Below, in pieces: positions 21,920-36,159 of a DNA stretch of 64,000 nt (positions are counted from its first letter, which is position 1; each line of letters begins with the position of its first letter). The translations under genes and the position numbers were made by a program. The stretch covers positions 309,580,734 to 309,644,733 of the forward strand of contig CM077115.1 of the NCBI GenBank assembly GCA_039619475.1, read 5' to 3'. Under the pieces are notes generated by a model. The model made no database searches, had not been told where the DNA came from, and saw nothing but the letters and a program-made list of their open reading frames with translations. This DNA comes from Icerya purchasi. Lineage: Eukaryota > Arthropoda > Insecta > Hemiptera > Monophlebidae.

Positions 21920-23595
21920 CACGTATTACAGAAAATTTAAAAATATAAAATATCACTGACATGTTTCGGAGTTACATAAATCATGGCTATAATAAATAAA
22001 GTTCAAAAAATAAAATAAACGATATCATGTCATTCTTATAAACTATTCAATATATCGATAATGATTGTCCAATTCATGTACTCTCCTCCCTTTTTCCATT
22101 ACATATTGTTATTTGATAACTTTGCCTAAACTCGATGAACGGTAACCGTGATTAATTATTTAATTTTAAACTTTTTTTTTATAAACCATTTTTTAAAATT
22201 CTAATCTAATTTTAATTTCAACCACCATTATATGTCTTGTTGTAGTGTAAAAATATGTAATATGCATTGCTGCAAAACGTGTTAGCGTCTTGTTTTAAAT
22301 TAATTTTCCATCTGAATATGCCTGTTTCTTAGTCGGAATTTAACAAATTTTTGCCTATTTGCCCTGATTGATTTTTTTAATATAAACCAGAATTTTGCTT
22401 AAAAAATATATTTCGTTATTCTACATACACGGTTTTTATAACTCTGCCGAATGATTTAAAATATTAAAAATAAAACGTTTCACTTTTTTCCAGAAAAAAT
22501 CTGTCCGTTTCTCGTGACTCTATTTCGCATAAATGAAAATTTTACTAACAAATGGAACCGTTCAAGGAATTCCATTGTAAAATTTTATCGCAAACTTAAA
22601 CTAATCTGAGGGATTTTACTAGATTTTAATAATTAGACGCACATCTCTGGTTATATTTACGGAAGGTGTGTACACACGCATAACAGTTACCGCCAGAACA
22701 GGAAAAAAAGTTAAAAAATTTAAAACCATCTTGTTACACGTAAATAGCAGTGATATGTTCGAATTTATTTCTTTCGTTTTTAAACAATTTGGAAAAACCA
22801 GTTGATTTTTTTGTTGTCAGTGGAAAGGGGCGCTTATATTAATGATTTCGTTGTTAAAAGAAATTATTACAGAATTTTCAAAATAAAAAGTAAATCGGAA
22901 AAAGAAAACGTCCGAAACATGAGGTACCAGTGGAAAACAAATTTTACGCGACAACAGCACGCAAATAATAAATACAGTGGCATATGAAATGGAAACGATA
23001 TTCTTTATTTTTTATTACTTTTCTTATCGAATAGCTTCTCAGCCTCGGGGGTGGGGTGGGGGGTAAAAACGGAAAATTAATTCGGAATTTGTGTCAAATA
23101 TTATCGGATGGGATTCGGAAATTAACCGTAATTGGTAGTCCTCGTATATTATACAATATATTGCGAGTGAGAGAAAAAAAAATGCTGAAATTACAGGTAT
23201 TCTGACCAAAGTGAGCTTTAAAAAAAATCTTTGTCGAGAGGAATTAATGCTTGGCGGGCCAAGTTTTATTCTACGTATATTGGTAAAATTTTTTTTAATC
23301 ACTTCTGGCATAAGTAAAACTATCGACTTTCCAGTCCGAAGAAAGTTCCCTTAAAAAGTTGTTAAACCGTCATAAAAGCTACTTTCGTTTTTTATTTATT
23401 TTTTTATATCACCGTATTAACAAGATCGAAATACTTTTGTTTGAGTCTACACGTTGAACTGCTTAATAGGTCAATAACTAACTTCTATGCGCGTATTTTT
23501 TGTTGTATCCAATCTGGGTAAACCTGTATTATCATGATCAAGTCCGCGGCAGAGATTTTTTTTAAGGTTTTATCATTTTTAATTATTGCGTATGG
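21661..23595. other. Intronic, non-coding
   Basis: TA microsatellite near 21890-21914. The rest is AT-rich with nothing recognisable on either strand. Confidence 0.45.
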
Positions 23596-23630
23596 AAGTG
23601 GCCAAGTGGTAAGCTACTTAGCCGCCAGGC

Positions 23631-23663
<33 letters not shown>
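23596..23663 (+). mobile_element. tRNA-headed SINE fragment with poly(A)
   Basis: AGTGGCCAAGTGGTAAGC fits the pol III A-box (TRGYNNAGTGG). It is followed within about 20 bases by a run of roughly 27 A. No B-box is visible, so this is a short truncated copy or a chance resemblance. Confidence 0.45.
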
Positions 23664-23664
<1 letters not shown>

Positions 23665-23744
23665 ATTGCTACTTTATCTCGCCCCACACAAACACGCATA
23701 CGCACCTTTTTACAGCTAATTATTCGAAATAAAGTGTTTAACAC

Positions 23745-24970
23745 TTGTCCTACTATAGGAAGTACTATAACTTTAAAGAAGTGAGCAACCTCTTTAGTAG
23801 TATAAAAACTCCGATACTCGAGCTGGCTACCGTATCTCCTAATATGAGGTTTGGGAATGACCTAGTGCCTGAACTTTTTTCGGTTATGGATCGTTTCCAA
23901 ATCTCTTCAATCCCAAGAACTCTGCCAGACTTCGCAGCAACCACACTACCTTGAAGTCAGCCAATCACAAACATAAACATATCACTAACAAAATTTAACA
24001 AAGCACAATACCCCCCAAACATAGTACAAATAGCAAAAAATATCATAGCGAGCTATACAGACCATGCATGCCTCTACACAGATGGAGCGAAGGCAATAGG
24101 TTATCAGTCATCGGCGGCATACTCCTTCGAAGTCTCAGGGACAGCAGAGTCAGTCAGACTGCACGATTGCTGTACAACATTGGACGTTGAAATATACGCG
24201 ATGGTTTTTTGCATCCAACACTATACCGATAGCAACTCTCAGTCTCAAAAGGCCCTACTCATAACCGACTATCTGAACTTCCTTCAACTCATCTCAGAGA
24301 TTAAATCCAAAACTATTTGATAAGGAAGTCCCATTACTTATTATACCGGTTATCACATTTAAACTCTGCAATGTCTTTCCTACGGGTGCCGGCTCATGTT
24401 GGGATTCCAAACAATGAGTGTGTCAATCGAGCAGTTCAGGTGACATTGTTCTCGCCAATGCCATACAACCCCCCTTTTCCCCCTACAATAGCTTATTTGT
24501 TTATGCAGCAAACTGGAGAAGAACGGCAACAGGAATGGAGATCTTCAAATACGTTTCTCCGGAGCATAAAAACAACCACGGAGCCTTGGTGGCTCACAGA
24601 CGGAGTTTCCCCGCAGAGATTTTTCTGTCCTGAATTGTCTGAGAATAGGACATACAACCCTCTCGCACAGCTACATATTCACGAACCAGGTACCCCCAAA
24701 CGGCTGCTCCTTTTGCAGTCAGTCGAGCGCCCCATCCAACTCTCACCTACTTCTCGAATGTTCCTCATTTGCAGTACCACGATCCATTCACTTTACCACT
24801 TCCTCTAGTTCTAAAATACTGTAAAATGTTCCGTCCGCGGTCGCAGCTATATTAGCTTTCATGCAGAGCAGCGGTCTGTACTATCGCGTTTAATCCCCTT
24901 AAGTAGGCTCCATGTGCTGTGTAATAGCCCCAGTAGTTAAACACGGTACATGGAAACCCTCATACACACC
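23745..24970 (+). mobile_element. LINE RNase H/3'-end relic
   Basis: The + strand reads YTDHACLYTDGAKAIGYQ (RNase H first Asp, about 24055-24105), then DVEIYAMVFC (Glu) and LLITDYLNFLQL (second Asp). A stop follows near 24318. The next open part (24317-24808) reads FLRVPAHVGIPNNECVNRA, the H..G..GNE.AD block with the last Asp replaced by Asn, then TEPWW. The 3' part ends with CCATGTGCTGTGTAATAG near 24913 and an A-rich tail at about 24970. It belongs to the same clade as 44205-45010 on the other strand. Region 23745-23954 may be the preceding part of the same copy. Confidence 0.82.
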
Positions 24971-27325
24971 TTAAAAGAAAAACAAAAAAAAAAAAACAAA
25001 CCAAATTTCAGTTCAAAAAAAATTTTTGAAGAAAAGAAAAAAAAATTAATCGTTTAGAGTTTTGTTTTTTTTGCACGATACAAAAATAAAAGAAAAAAAA
25101 AAGAATAACACCAGTGCGTGATATAATAAGTTAAAAATAGCAGATAATAATGATTTTTTATTATTATTCGATTTAAAAATTTTGATTTTGTCACGCCATG
25201 TATATTTACTAGTTATTTGAACGAAGCCCGCAACCGAAATTATAGCGAGAGTTCGGTAGACGCGCTCGCGATAATAATTATTCCGGCGTTGAAATAAATA
25301 GTTGAAAATGAGCCAGAAACGAAAGGTCATTGTTACGTAAAAGGTTGGCCTAGGGGGGTCCTAGAATAAAAAAATGAAAACAAATTTCACGCATAATGAC
25401 GGTCGACCATGCACGTTCATCTGCGCACACCCACGTGCAAGATCTGTTCGATTAAATGCATTTTCCGGATGCCAATGAACACGCGTATTCAGGGACACCT
25501 CTTACGCAGAATCATCGTTACGCGAACTGACGAAAGCCGTGCTCTCGCATTACTGTCATGTATCATCTTGGCCGATTCGTAAAAAGAAATTCAATCCGGC
25601 TAACCTCGGCGCTCAGGAAATGATCCTGTGTCCGATTGAACTGTGTCAATAATAAAAAAAAAGAGTTATAAAAAACTCGTAAAGGCTTTTCTACATCATT
25701 AATGATACTATACACCGAGTAGTTGTGTGTACCCTTCGTCGCTATAAATTGATTCTGTATTTTCGGCTACCGTAGACCTCCTCGCTATCTGATTAGTTTA
25801 ATGAAAATCAAATGAACTATATTAAAAAAATTTAAATAGCCCGGATTAAATAAATCGCTGGTCATAGAGGAGTCGTATCGCTCAATTTTGAGCATTGTGA
25901 CTGCCTATTTGTACATTAGCAGTACAGAATAGGCAACGTTAAAGCATATTTAATTGACGTAAATGCGACGATTAAACATCATCACTGTTATAACACAATC
26001 GCGGATCAGTCGTCGAATCTCTACTCTTTATAGTTCTGACTTCTGCACAGGGTAAACTCTGCTTCATGCAATTTTTACACCGATCGTACTAAACCTAGTT
26101 TTTTAAATGAACTGGACACAGAACCTACAAATTGTAGGCGTCGTTGGTTATGTAGAAAAAAGCCCGTTCATCAGAATCGCTCGTAGCAGTGCTAACTTAT
26201 TACCATGAACACTATATATTTCAAAACTTACACGAAACGATCACGCGTTTTTTATATTTCTCTAATGTGTATCTTAAGCGCCTTCTCTGAACCACAATTT
26301 ATTAAAACCAACTGATAGAGATACTTGGAGTAGCTCAGGCAATGACGTATTTACCTCTACCCCAATATGACTTTTTCAATGTATGCTGGTTTTTTACTGT
26401 TACTGCCTCCGTAAATTCCTGTTAATCTATCGAAACCCATTTTCACATAAAATCGATCGATTTTTAATTTACTTAACACACGTCGGGGTGGATTTTCTAT
26501 AAAAAAATCACTTTTTGACATGGACATGTCTTATGGCTGAGGATCATCACAGAAAAATGTTGGAACTGCGGTAAACATTTGATTTAATTTTTCGTCACGA
26601 GCGTCTTGCTCTGAAATAATTTAGTGCCAGTGGCTATAATTGAAATGATAGCTTTAAAAAAATTTTCGAGGCCCGTACGAGCGATTTTCACTTTAAGAAT
26701 AAAGCCAATGTAAACAGATGGCGTGGCTGTGAACGCATATACTCACGACGACGTGGAAACTGATCAGCTCTTTGTACCTTACGCATGTGGGTTGTCTGTT
26801 CGGTTTTCTTTTTTCTGTTTCCACGTGCTAGCATAGTTGCACAGGCGTAAAATTCACGCGTTCCAAATTGATTTATCAACAAATTTTTCCCCATATCGTG
26901 GTATTGTTTCATTTTCGTTTAATTTTAAAAAGTTCTATTATAGCGGAAATCTATCAAGTTGCAGAAATATCAAGTGAACTCTCTACGAGGGCTGATTGAT
27001 TCATTAACAGACGATCAGAAATATAAATTTATTTAAACGGAAGCTTGAAAGTTTCGAGAAAATACTAAAAACAACTTAGGTGAAACAGAAGAGAATACAA
27101 GGGTGATATATTGAACAGTGGAAGTTTAGAAATTTTTTGATCTTGTACACATGCGTTTAGAGAAATTTGACTAATCAACGGTGCAACACGATCACTGTCT
27201 ATTGCTATAGAACTTGTACTTAAAATTGGAAACTGAAATATACAATACAAAAAAAAATAACGAAAAACATTCAATCAAAACCTACAGTTATTGTCCACAA
27301 TAAGTCCTCGATGGGCACAAAAAAT
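24971..27325. other. Intronic, non-coding
   Basis: A-rich tails near 24970-25050; otherwise no gene, tRNA or transposon was recognised on either strand. Confidence 0.45.
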
Positions 27326-27329
27326 TACT

Positions 27330-27690
27330 GGATGCAAAGATCCGTTTATCACCATCATTGCGTGCCGACCGTATCGACCATGACTACATTATCAATTGAG
27401 CGATACATTTTTTCCGACCTATACACGCCTTATAATTCTGTGAATGGGTTACAGATTCCATATCTGGCCCGTCCATCTCATTGGGCATCTTCCACGGAGT
27501 CGTTTGCCATTTATTTAGCTCAGAATTACTAGTTTCTCTACATTATCCTTTTCTTTCCTCATGATGTGCCCAAAATACTGTATTATCCAATGTTTGCACA
27601 TACTACTTAATCGTTCAGTTGTACCAGTCTTATTTAGAATGGATTCGTTGGTAAAGATCAGTTTAGCATAAGGTCAAATCGATAACTCTG
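27330..27690 (-). mobile_element. LINE reverse-transcriptase tail relic (RTE/CR1-like)
   Basis: The - strand (about 27660-27340) reads TGTTERLSSMCKHWIIQYFG then GHIMRKEKDN, and with frameshifts INGKRLRGRCPMRWTGQI. This matches the same conserved C-terminal block ('YFGHI.R...GK..RGRP..RW.D.I') as the copy at 14575-15168. Stops interrupt it. Confidence 0.7.
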
Positions 27691-30600
27691 CGGCAGCAGG
27701 CAGATGTGCCTTGCCGCGTCTCTTAGCTTGATCTTCAGTTGACTTCCTGACATATTTTCTCGAATATGAATGTAATATGTTATATGAGCATTGTCAGCGT
27801 ACCGCCAATTTTTTTCTCGGAAGAAAATACTTTAATGTCTCATAAAACACTGTTCAACGGAATTCACACTCGCCTAAAAAAAAAAAAAAAAAAACAAGTT
27901 GAGTCAAGCATGATGTTTTATGCGCTGAGGATTCCATATGTTAATGTAAAGGTAACCATAATACTTGCGTTTACATAATACTAAATTTAAAAAAAAAAAA
28001 AATCTGACTACGTCAATTTTGCACATTTTTGAACTTCGAAAGTTTCCTTAAAGAAATTAAATACATTTTTCTTTAGCCGACAAATAGCGATCTTTCCATC
28101 GACATATATATTACAAGTCTGGAAAAAAAATATTTTTTTCAAAAAACTTTCAAGCTTTCCGTGGTGTCTCGGGGACTAAATATAAAGTTGTAAGCTCGGC
28201 TATAGCTATAAAGCGGTGATCCGTTATGCATATACTTGAGATATACATTTTGTTTCTCTCAACTATTTTACTCGATCTATTGCTTATATGGACATCCATT
28301 GTAGATAAAGTGGCCGATACGATCAAATATTCTTAGAATGTTCTTATTTTACTTCGTACACTTCTGATCTCCATCGAGCGTTATTATTACTGAATATTCC
28401 ATGTTCATATAATGTGAATTATATCCTTTCACTACCGATTACATGATTTTGTAAGAAGAATTAGGATATTGGTGTATACTCATAGCGTAACAGACAATTG
28501 AGATTAATAATTGAAAGTAACAGACGATGGGTGGAATTTGTGTTTAGAACCCCTAAAAAGAGAAAAAAAATCCAATTTTTTTTTGCTGTTTTTGACTTAG
28601 AAGATGAGGGGGTTGAAAACATTTTTTTTCTTTTTTTTTTGATTTGACGAAAGAGCTTTTGCATATTTTTTTATATTCTGAATTTCACTTTTAAGGGGCT
28701 ATCTAGTGATGAGTTATGAAATTTTCAACGGTGATTTTTGAGGACGTTTTAAATTCTATATTATATATTCTTGATGGATTTTTTTTGCGCCTAATGTATA
28801 TTATCTTATAGTTATAGATCATCGTAGATAGAATTTTTATTGTAATTTATGATCCAATTTTGAAATTTATGAGCAAACCGTTCGTGAGTTATTGCATATT
28901 TTAATTGAATATTTTTGTCATTTCTAAACCATCTCGCTAGGATTATTCCTCCGTTCATTATATGTGTGCGTAATCCTAAAAATCAACCGTGTTTGATCAT
29001 TATGTTCATCAGTAAAGTGTCCCTTAACAGGGTGTCATAGATTGTGGGATTAAGCCGTTCCATAATACACTTAGGGGTCTTTAATGGTAATCTGAAAAGA
29101 ATATTGGAGGCCCATTCGTTTCTTCTCGCGATTCCTTATACTTTCCCTGATTTCATTGGTATAACTAATATTCAATTTTAGCTTTATTAACTGGAACACT
29201 GCGACTTTCCGAAACCAGTCATTAACCTATGATACTTCTGGTTTGGTAGCCGAGCACCAAAGTCACATGTATCCGATTCCGAAAGCATCAAACAAATCAT
29301 AATGATAACGTATATGTAAAAATATGCATTATATGTTATGGTAGTCTGAAAAACAAATATAAAAAAATATATAACGATATAGTTTGAAACTATTCGGTGT
29401 TTTATGTTTGCTTTTTTCGATTACCGAATTTTAATGTCGTATGTTATTGACCGAGTGAATATATACATATATGTTTGCTAAAATGCTTACGATCAAATAG
29501 ACTCGTAGTCATGATGGATAAAATGAGAAAGCCGCGAACAGTTATTTCTTCTCGACTTGTTAGTTTGTCCGTTATCAGAAGTTTTATTAATTACGGTCGT
29601 AGGATAGTGAACAGAATATGTTTCGTAACGATAATAATAGAATACCGTGTAAGAGAGAGGTAATCTCGTCAAATTTAGAAAAAAACAGAGACGGATAGAT
29701 TTTGTTCCTTATTTTCTGTTTAACTATATTATCATCCGATTCTATTCCTTTCTCGCATATTCGCGGATGTATGTGATAATCAGCACAAATGTGGCATTAG
29801 GTATGTGTGCAACTTTGTATAAGACGTACTTAGCAAAATAGCTTAGTTTTAAGATGTAGTTAGATGTAAGAATGATAACATGTAAATTTTGTATGTCAAA
29901 TAAACGATAATAAGAGGTTGGGCACTCACATAACGGGCATACTTGCTCAGTGAGACCCAAAACTTATTTCCATATAAAAAAAAAAAAAAAAAAAAAGTGG
30001 TCGCGTGATCCGAAACCTTCATTTGTTGTATTTTATCAAAAGCGAAATTTAACATATTACTTTTAGTATATTGAATTTTGGTTTAAAAAATTTTAACGAA
30101 TACGTCTCAGCGTAAAATATATGGTTTTAATCGGCAAACGAATTCTCGTGCAAAACCAGCGGAGAGGTTAATTTTCAAGCCGCGTCGATGGAACAAATAT
30201 CGGCCGAATAATACTAGAGGCGACGCTGTATATCACGTTTTATGATATATTCACATATCTTTATTCGTACTTATGGGAGATCTAAAATTTACCAACGAAG
30301 AGGGAAGTGTGGAGGTTCAGATTTTGCGAATTTCATCATAGTGCTCGTAAAATTGCAAAGCGTCCATTTTTATTGGGTCGCATTTCTCATATTGTTTTCC
30401 AATTTTTTTTTTTTTTTCATTTCCGCATCAGTGGTGTATATAACTCTGCCAAGGTCTTAAATTTTAATTTAGTCCTATTCAACTATTACTTCTTAGAAAA
30501 CACAAAATTTTTATTTGCTCTGGATAGTTCGTCAAAGTTTGTCTGAAATTACGGTAAAGTGAAAGGATAAACAATTCAGTTTGGTAGATAAAGTGAACGG

Positions 30601-32640
30601 CACACGTACAAAATTAAAAATTACATTTATAATTGAAAAAAAATATATAATTTTAACTTACCGTTTTTTAGATGGAAAATGGTACGAAAGTGGCCAAAGA
30701 AAACTCTATAACCCAGTGTTCCGACTTCATCAAATATAAAAAGTCATTCATACATTTCAACTTTGTCTCAAATTATTTTTTATCATTTAACAAGCGTTAA
30801 TGGTGCTAAAAACCCACGAGTTTTTTTATTCCCCCCCCCCGCACGTTAGCCCATAAAATCTTAATATGTAATAATACAAAATTTCTAATTTATAGAATAG
30901 CTCATAGAAAAAAAAGATGATTATTTATAAGTAAAATTACTTGAAATATTATTGTCTTTCGTTTTAGCCTAAAAGAAGAATATAACAACGGAAGGATAGA
31001 TTTTATACACATTTTGATATAAAAAAAAAATAATAATTATTAAATTTAATTTCGGAAAATAATAAATTTTATCAAAATCGATTTAAAACATAATAAATAT
31101 TTTATTTCTAATTTACCTTCACTAATTTATGGAATAAAAATTATCAAACGCTTCTTATTAAAAAAAAATTGAAAATTAAACATAATGTTTTAACATTAAT
31201 ACAATAGAAATACTTTAATAAAAAGTATCGAGTCTTTTACTGAATACCTTTTTTTGACTTAAAGTCTGAAAAAGTTAATGTTTCACTAGTGTGGATCCGC
31301 TCGGGTTTGTCTGTAGCGAGATTTCGTTTTTGCTACCACCAAAATCATACATTCCTGTACACTCTACCGTAATAAATGTACCATTTTACTGAAAGCTTAA
31401 ACCAAGATTTTCAGAACATAAACCCACAGAGCAATTGACCAGACATTCAAAAATTAGCTCTTTATTTGATAATGATTTTTATTTTCACTATTAGTGTGTA
31501 GACCTTTGATGGAAACAGATATTTTGGAGAAGACGCAAAAAACCTCTTCGTTCAAATTCTAAAATTATTAGTCTCTACAGAAAGAAAATATTCCAAAGAG
31601 AAAAATACTCCGTATATTTCAGCGTCCAATACCGAACAACTATCATTAGTAGCCTCTGGGGTGGCTCTGGCGGCATCCGTGAATAAAATTAAATTGTCGC
31701 CGCTGTTAATTGAACGATATTCGGATGCAGGAGTTTATTATATTTTATCAAGGAAAAATCGACGTTAATATTCAAAGGAGCTCACCCACGGTGGGATCGC
31801 AGTGTTAAGTGCCAAGTGTGTGTGTGGGTGGGTGGGGCGGAGTACGCTAACATTGTGCTGCGATAGGAGGGCTAGGATGTCCGGAAATGGGTCACTGGGG
31901 AACGAACTTTGATGAAATGGGGAAGTCATTCTCATGTGGATAGGAGAAGAAAATGTGAAATAACTCTATGAAAATGATGAAAGTGAAAAGACTAAATGAG
32001 AAAGAGCTTCTGTAGTCTGAAAAATATTCGAGGGAATATCGAAAAAAATTAATGATTAAGTACGCCGAGAGAAAAAACAAATACCGAGATAATACGGGTT
32101 TCTCGGAAATTGGCAAACCGTTATTTCCACCGTGTAATGTGTACAAAACCGCTGCAGTCGGGCACGATGCTCCAACATTAAATGGTTGAGGGAAGTTAAT
32201 ACGCTGAGGAAAATACGATTCTGTGTAAAATAGCCGTGGAGGTGAAGAAACAAAAATAAAAATACAAAATACACATGAAACTGACAGTCATAAAAAGCCA
32301 AAATTAAAAATGACAACGAAAAAAATCGTAAAATTTTGTTTCGGTAATTTGGGTAATTATCACGAATAGTCGGAAATCGTCGATATTTAACAACCTGAAA
32401 GTATCACATTAACGCGGTGTGCGGCTTGAAATCCGTGCAAATTTCAAGAGCGTACGACCGGGATCATAATTTTTCGCGCTCGCCTTAATGCACAGAAATC
32501 TCAGTCACTTCAGGTAATATCAAAGAATAAAAAACTTTCGATTAAAGTGAACATGGCGCGGCGGCTATGTTTCAAAAGGTAGATTTAATTTAGAAGCGAA
32601 GTTAATTTAAGAATAGGCCGGAGCTGCGATTAATTGAAGT
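27691..32640. other. Intronic, non-coding
   Basis: About 5 kb with no gene recognised. A 22-base piece at 29238-29259 (CTGGTTTGGTAGCCGAGCAC) matches part of the tRNA-derived SINE at 54150-54245 with one change. A C run lies at 30831-30840 and several A/T runs near 27878, 28580, 29975 and 30400. Confidence 0.45.
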
Positions 32641-32671
32641 TGTAGTTATCGATGCGCGGTCGTTGTTTCAG

Positions 32672-32906
32672 ATTCGAAATAAGCCGGCTAACAGAAAGTT
32701 TATACCTGTGCAGTGCGTGTGCAGTTCGCGCGGACAGCTTCAGCAAATTACGAATAACCTGCGTCATCAACTGCACCACCCTGAAGGAACTGCCAGATCC
32801 TCCGTTACCAGACTGCGTGACGCAGTACCATCGAGTGCCGGTCACCGATTCCTCCGACACCGATTTGTCCGAATATTTCCACATCATTCCAGACATTATT
32901 CATCGG
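32672..32906 (+). CDS. Dual-specificity phosphatase, exon 2
   Basis: This exon encodes residues 52-130 of the model and is bounded by acceptor TTGTTTCAG| (ends 32671) and donor CGG|GTAAAT (32907). It reads ISRLTESLYLCSACAVRA, then LRITCVINCT, then the general-acid loop VPVTDSSDTDLSEYF with D111, and PDIIHR. This matches DUSP14/18-type proteins ('IT.SLYLS.......L...GITCVIN......VP..D.....L..YF......I'). An in-frame ATG at 32652 would give a shorter N-terminus if exon 1 is not used. The frame stays open past the donor to 33131, but the residues beyond it no longer resemble a phosphatase, which supports the splice. Confidence 0.85.
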
Positions 32907-33262
32907 GTAAATAATTTTTACGCTTCGCGGGAATTTTCGTTGCAAACCGATTACCGTTCAGAACATTTCCGTATACTTCTAGATTTATTTATTCCGCTCA
33001 TTTTTGCGAACCGCGCAACAATGGCAGACATCCGCTCAGTTCACGCAAGCTTCCTAACTGCCGAAGAAAAAGAAAAAGAAATCAAAATTTTAATCGAAAG
33101 GTCTCTCTTTAGCCTCCTCTCCTATAATTAAGAAAAGTACAAAAACGTATAGGCCATCTCGCTAATCTTATGTAATATATTTTTAATATTCAGTTAAATT
33201 AATGAAAACGCGATTTATATTTCGAAAAAAAATTTATGTTTAAACGCTATATATGTAGAGAT

Positions 33263-33571
33263 CATAGGCGTATCCTGGCCAGTATTTCGGTGGAAGATCG
33301 ATTAATTAAAAAAAAAACCCTTGATAGAAAAAAGGATATTACTTAGTAATTATATTTTATTAACAATCTCTTGTGCAATAGTTCTAAATGCGTAAGGATT
33401 AGGATTACTTCTGTTCATTTTAATTTGGAGAATAATTTACACTAATACATGGTTAGTTGTACTGTCAAAATGCCTGGTACCAACACATCTTACGACCGTA
33501 GAGCGACAATACAGCAGCGTAAAAATCTATTTCGGGAGGGGTTTGAACCCCCAAATTTCGGTACGCCTATG
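33263..33571. mobile_element. hAT-type MITE
   Basis: The 309-bp element begins CATAGGCGTATCC and ends GGTACGCCTATG, giving an 11-bp terminal inverted repeat (CATAGGCGTA/TACGCCTATG plus one flanking pair). The flanking 8-mers GTAGAGAT and ATAAAGAT agree at 6 of 8 bases, the 8-bp target duplication expected of hAT. It has no coding capacity and lies in intron 2 of the phosphatase gene. Confidence 0.72.
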
Positions 33572-34465
33572 ATAAAGATACTTCAATTTGTAACAGTTCT
33601 TTAATTAAAGTCACTATCCGAACTTACAAATCAGTTAAAGTCACGAGTTTCCCAAATATTTAGAAATACAACAAGAATACGTAACACAGTACGAAAGTTG
33701 CAGTCGCGTAACTCCGCTAGCATTTCCAATATTAAAAGTGTATTTTAGTTTGCGAAAGACTTAAAGTCGTCGTATTAAAATCGTGGACAAATTTATTTGA
33801 TCGCGAAATTTCAATTTTCTATTTAGCACAATGTAAATAAGCGAATTGTTAAATTTACTTTTTATGTATTAGCTTTGCTCAGATCTGAATTTGATTACTG
33901 GTAACATATGTAAGAGGAGATGAAAGTGACATTTTTCTATATATTGCATTTTTGATGTTGAAGTATTTTCGTGCTAAAAAAGATATTGAAAATTCACAAG
34001 TCAGAAATATTATTAAAAATTTTCATCAGTGTAAATCTGTAATTGACGTAAATATTTAAATTCATCGTATAGAACGTAAGTAAAGCAAAGTAAGTCTCAT
34101 ACCCTTGATAAGGTATCAAACGTAGAGAAATTCAAGTTCACAATATACTAACCTCAACGACATTAATCAGAGTATGGGCTCGAAAAAAGCGTAAATAAAT
34201 ATATGTCATCACGGAACAAATTTATCCATTTTCTGTTTTATGGTAAACAGCCGTTTTGCTTTCTTTTTAATAATCCATAAAAAAATACGATAATCATTTA
34301 AACATCGGTCGCCGCTTCCCTTTTAAAATTGTTCGTTTCGTAGAATTTTCTCGATGATAATTCCTCGACCGATTTCGGTTTTTAAATACAGGTAAAACCC
34401 CTAATTCGTGAATTTCATCAAAATTATTAACACCGTTTCCGAGAACTCGGTTACACACATCTATA
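33572..34465. other. Intronic, non-coding
   Basis: A short motif at 34076-34135 (GTAAGTCTCATACCCTTGATAAGG) recurs inverted at 36725-36780. Nothing else was recognised. Confidence 0.45.
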
Positions 34466-34721
34466 ATATTAATTACAACGTAATTCTTAGGCCGGCCCCC
34501 ATTAGAAAAAATGTCCTAATTTTATGTAATGAAAGTTAAATGTTAGGATAGAATTTATATGATTATGTAATTTATTTATTTTTTTTTTTGTGTCGATGCC
34601 GGTAAGAATGACGTTGTAAATTTTGACCATTTTATACAAAGTATAAAAGAGAAAGAGACAGAAATGTAAGCAAGAGGGGTCAAGGGGCATAGCCCCTTGC
34701 GGGACCAAAATGGCCGAGTAC

Positions 34722-34761
<40 letters not shown>
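34466..34761 (+). repeat. Interspersed repeat, copy B
   Basis: Second copy of the 14109-14540 repeat. The inverted repeat is at 34473-34489 and 34603-34619 (one mismatch), the CAAGGGGC/GCCCCTTG hairpin at about 34680-34698, the AAAATGG-containing palindrome is degraded, and the end is again a TA microsatellite. About 135 bp of the internal AATGTCCCAATTTTATG-rich section is shorter than in copy A. Confidence 0.8.
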
Positions 34762-34765
<4 letters not shown>

Positions 34766-36155
34766 TTTGCTCAAATTATAATATGTATAAAGCGTTACAA
34801 ACACCTAATTACAAAGCTAAGCACCTATTCATTACACAAGCAGACTAAATGACTAGTTCATTTTCTGTTATGAAATAAAACACACAAGTGTTCTTGATCT
34901 CTCTCGTAAATTACCTTAAATTGTTAGTTGTGATATTTTTTGAGCAGTTAAGCATTTTGTATTGTTTTTTTTTGGATGCAAAATATTTGCTGAATGCTGT
35001 ATTCCACCTCTTAGCTGAGATTCTGTACGGAAAGATAATCATAAGGTGCTTGCTCGTAGTGTTTAAGGCTGTACATATATTGCGATAAAAATTTTCCCAC
35101 ATTATGTTGACAGTATTTTATGAGCATCCGAAAAAATAAAATTTACAATGGTGACCTCCCGAATAAGACAAAATAAAATGTCAACCGAAACGTAATGACA
35201 ACAGATAAACTACTCGAGCCGATAATATATTTAAGATTTACGAATTATTTGAAGTCGGTTGAATGTGTTACCGGAATGGAACGACAGTTCTTTGCGCAGG
35301 TAAAATATATGCCGAAAAGTAAACCAAACAATACAGGTTGAATTTAATAATATTTATGCGCTATTAAAAGTTTTTAGAGCCAAAATCGAGGGAAAAAACG
35401 AAGCAGTGTTTATCGTTTACGTAGTCGAGCAGATTTTAGCATCTGTCATGACAAGCTAAAAATATTACTGACAGTTTGTTTCCGATAAACGAAAACATTT
35501 AAAATACCAGAGTACGAATATAATAATAATGTTAATAATAATAGTTAAGAGCACGTGTTTGTTAGTTTATAAAAATGTCTTGGGAAAATATAAAGAAAAA
35601 TTTACGATTCAAAATGGAAAAATTTTTGCGCTAGAGCCAAATTGGAAGCGAAATTGTACGCGCGAGTCGCTTTGGCTGAAAAAATATGTCTGTTTGTTAA
35701 CATAAACAGATCAATTAGTACGTTAAAAGAGTGGTAAAACGTTGTAAACAATGAAATTGTTCAATAAACAAATGCTTCGCCGTCAAAACAACTCGAAAAA
35801 TTACAATAATGCACTGTGTCACCTATCATTAAACTTCCAACTATTATTTCACATGAAATTTACGAATTCCAAAAAGCGCTACTCCCTGAAATCATTATCC
35901 TGCTAAGAAAAATCCCAAGGAACGTTACATTTTATAATTATCCCGAATAAGATTTTTAAAAACTACGATTATTCCTTGTCCGACAGTTTAAAATCGTATT
36001 ATCTTCATTTCGCTTTCGCCGTCTGAAGGTTGACGATGGCCAAGTATCCGTTGATACCGGCCACTTTTCGAGAAAAATTGAAAAGTGGTCACCCACACAC
36101 ACGTAACTGCGTGTCTGTATGTGTATTATACACATGTACAGGGCCGTATCTGAGG
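34762..36155. other. Intronic, non-coding
   Basis: AT-rich sequence with no recognised gene or transposon. Confidence 0.45.
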
Positions 36156-36159
36156 GCGG

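Noticed and set aside
32907..33131. Exon 2 of the phosphatase read through to the stop at 33131
   Set aside because: After the donor at 32907 the residues stop resembling DUSPs, and the active-site exon at 36901 continues the family alignment exactly in phase.
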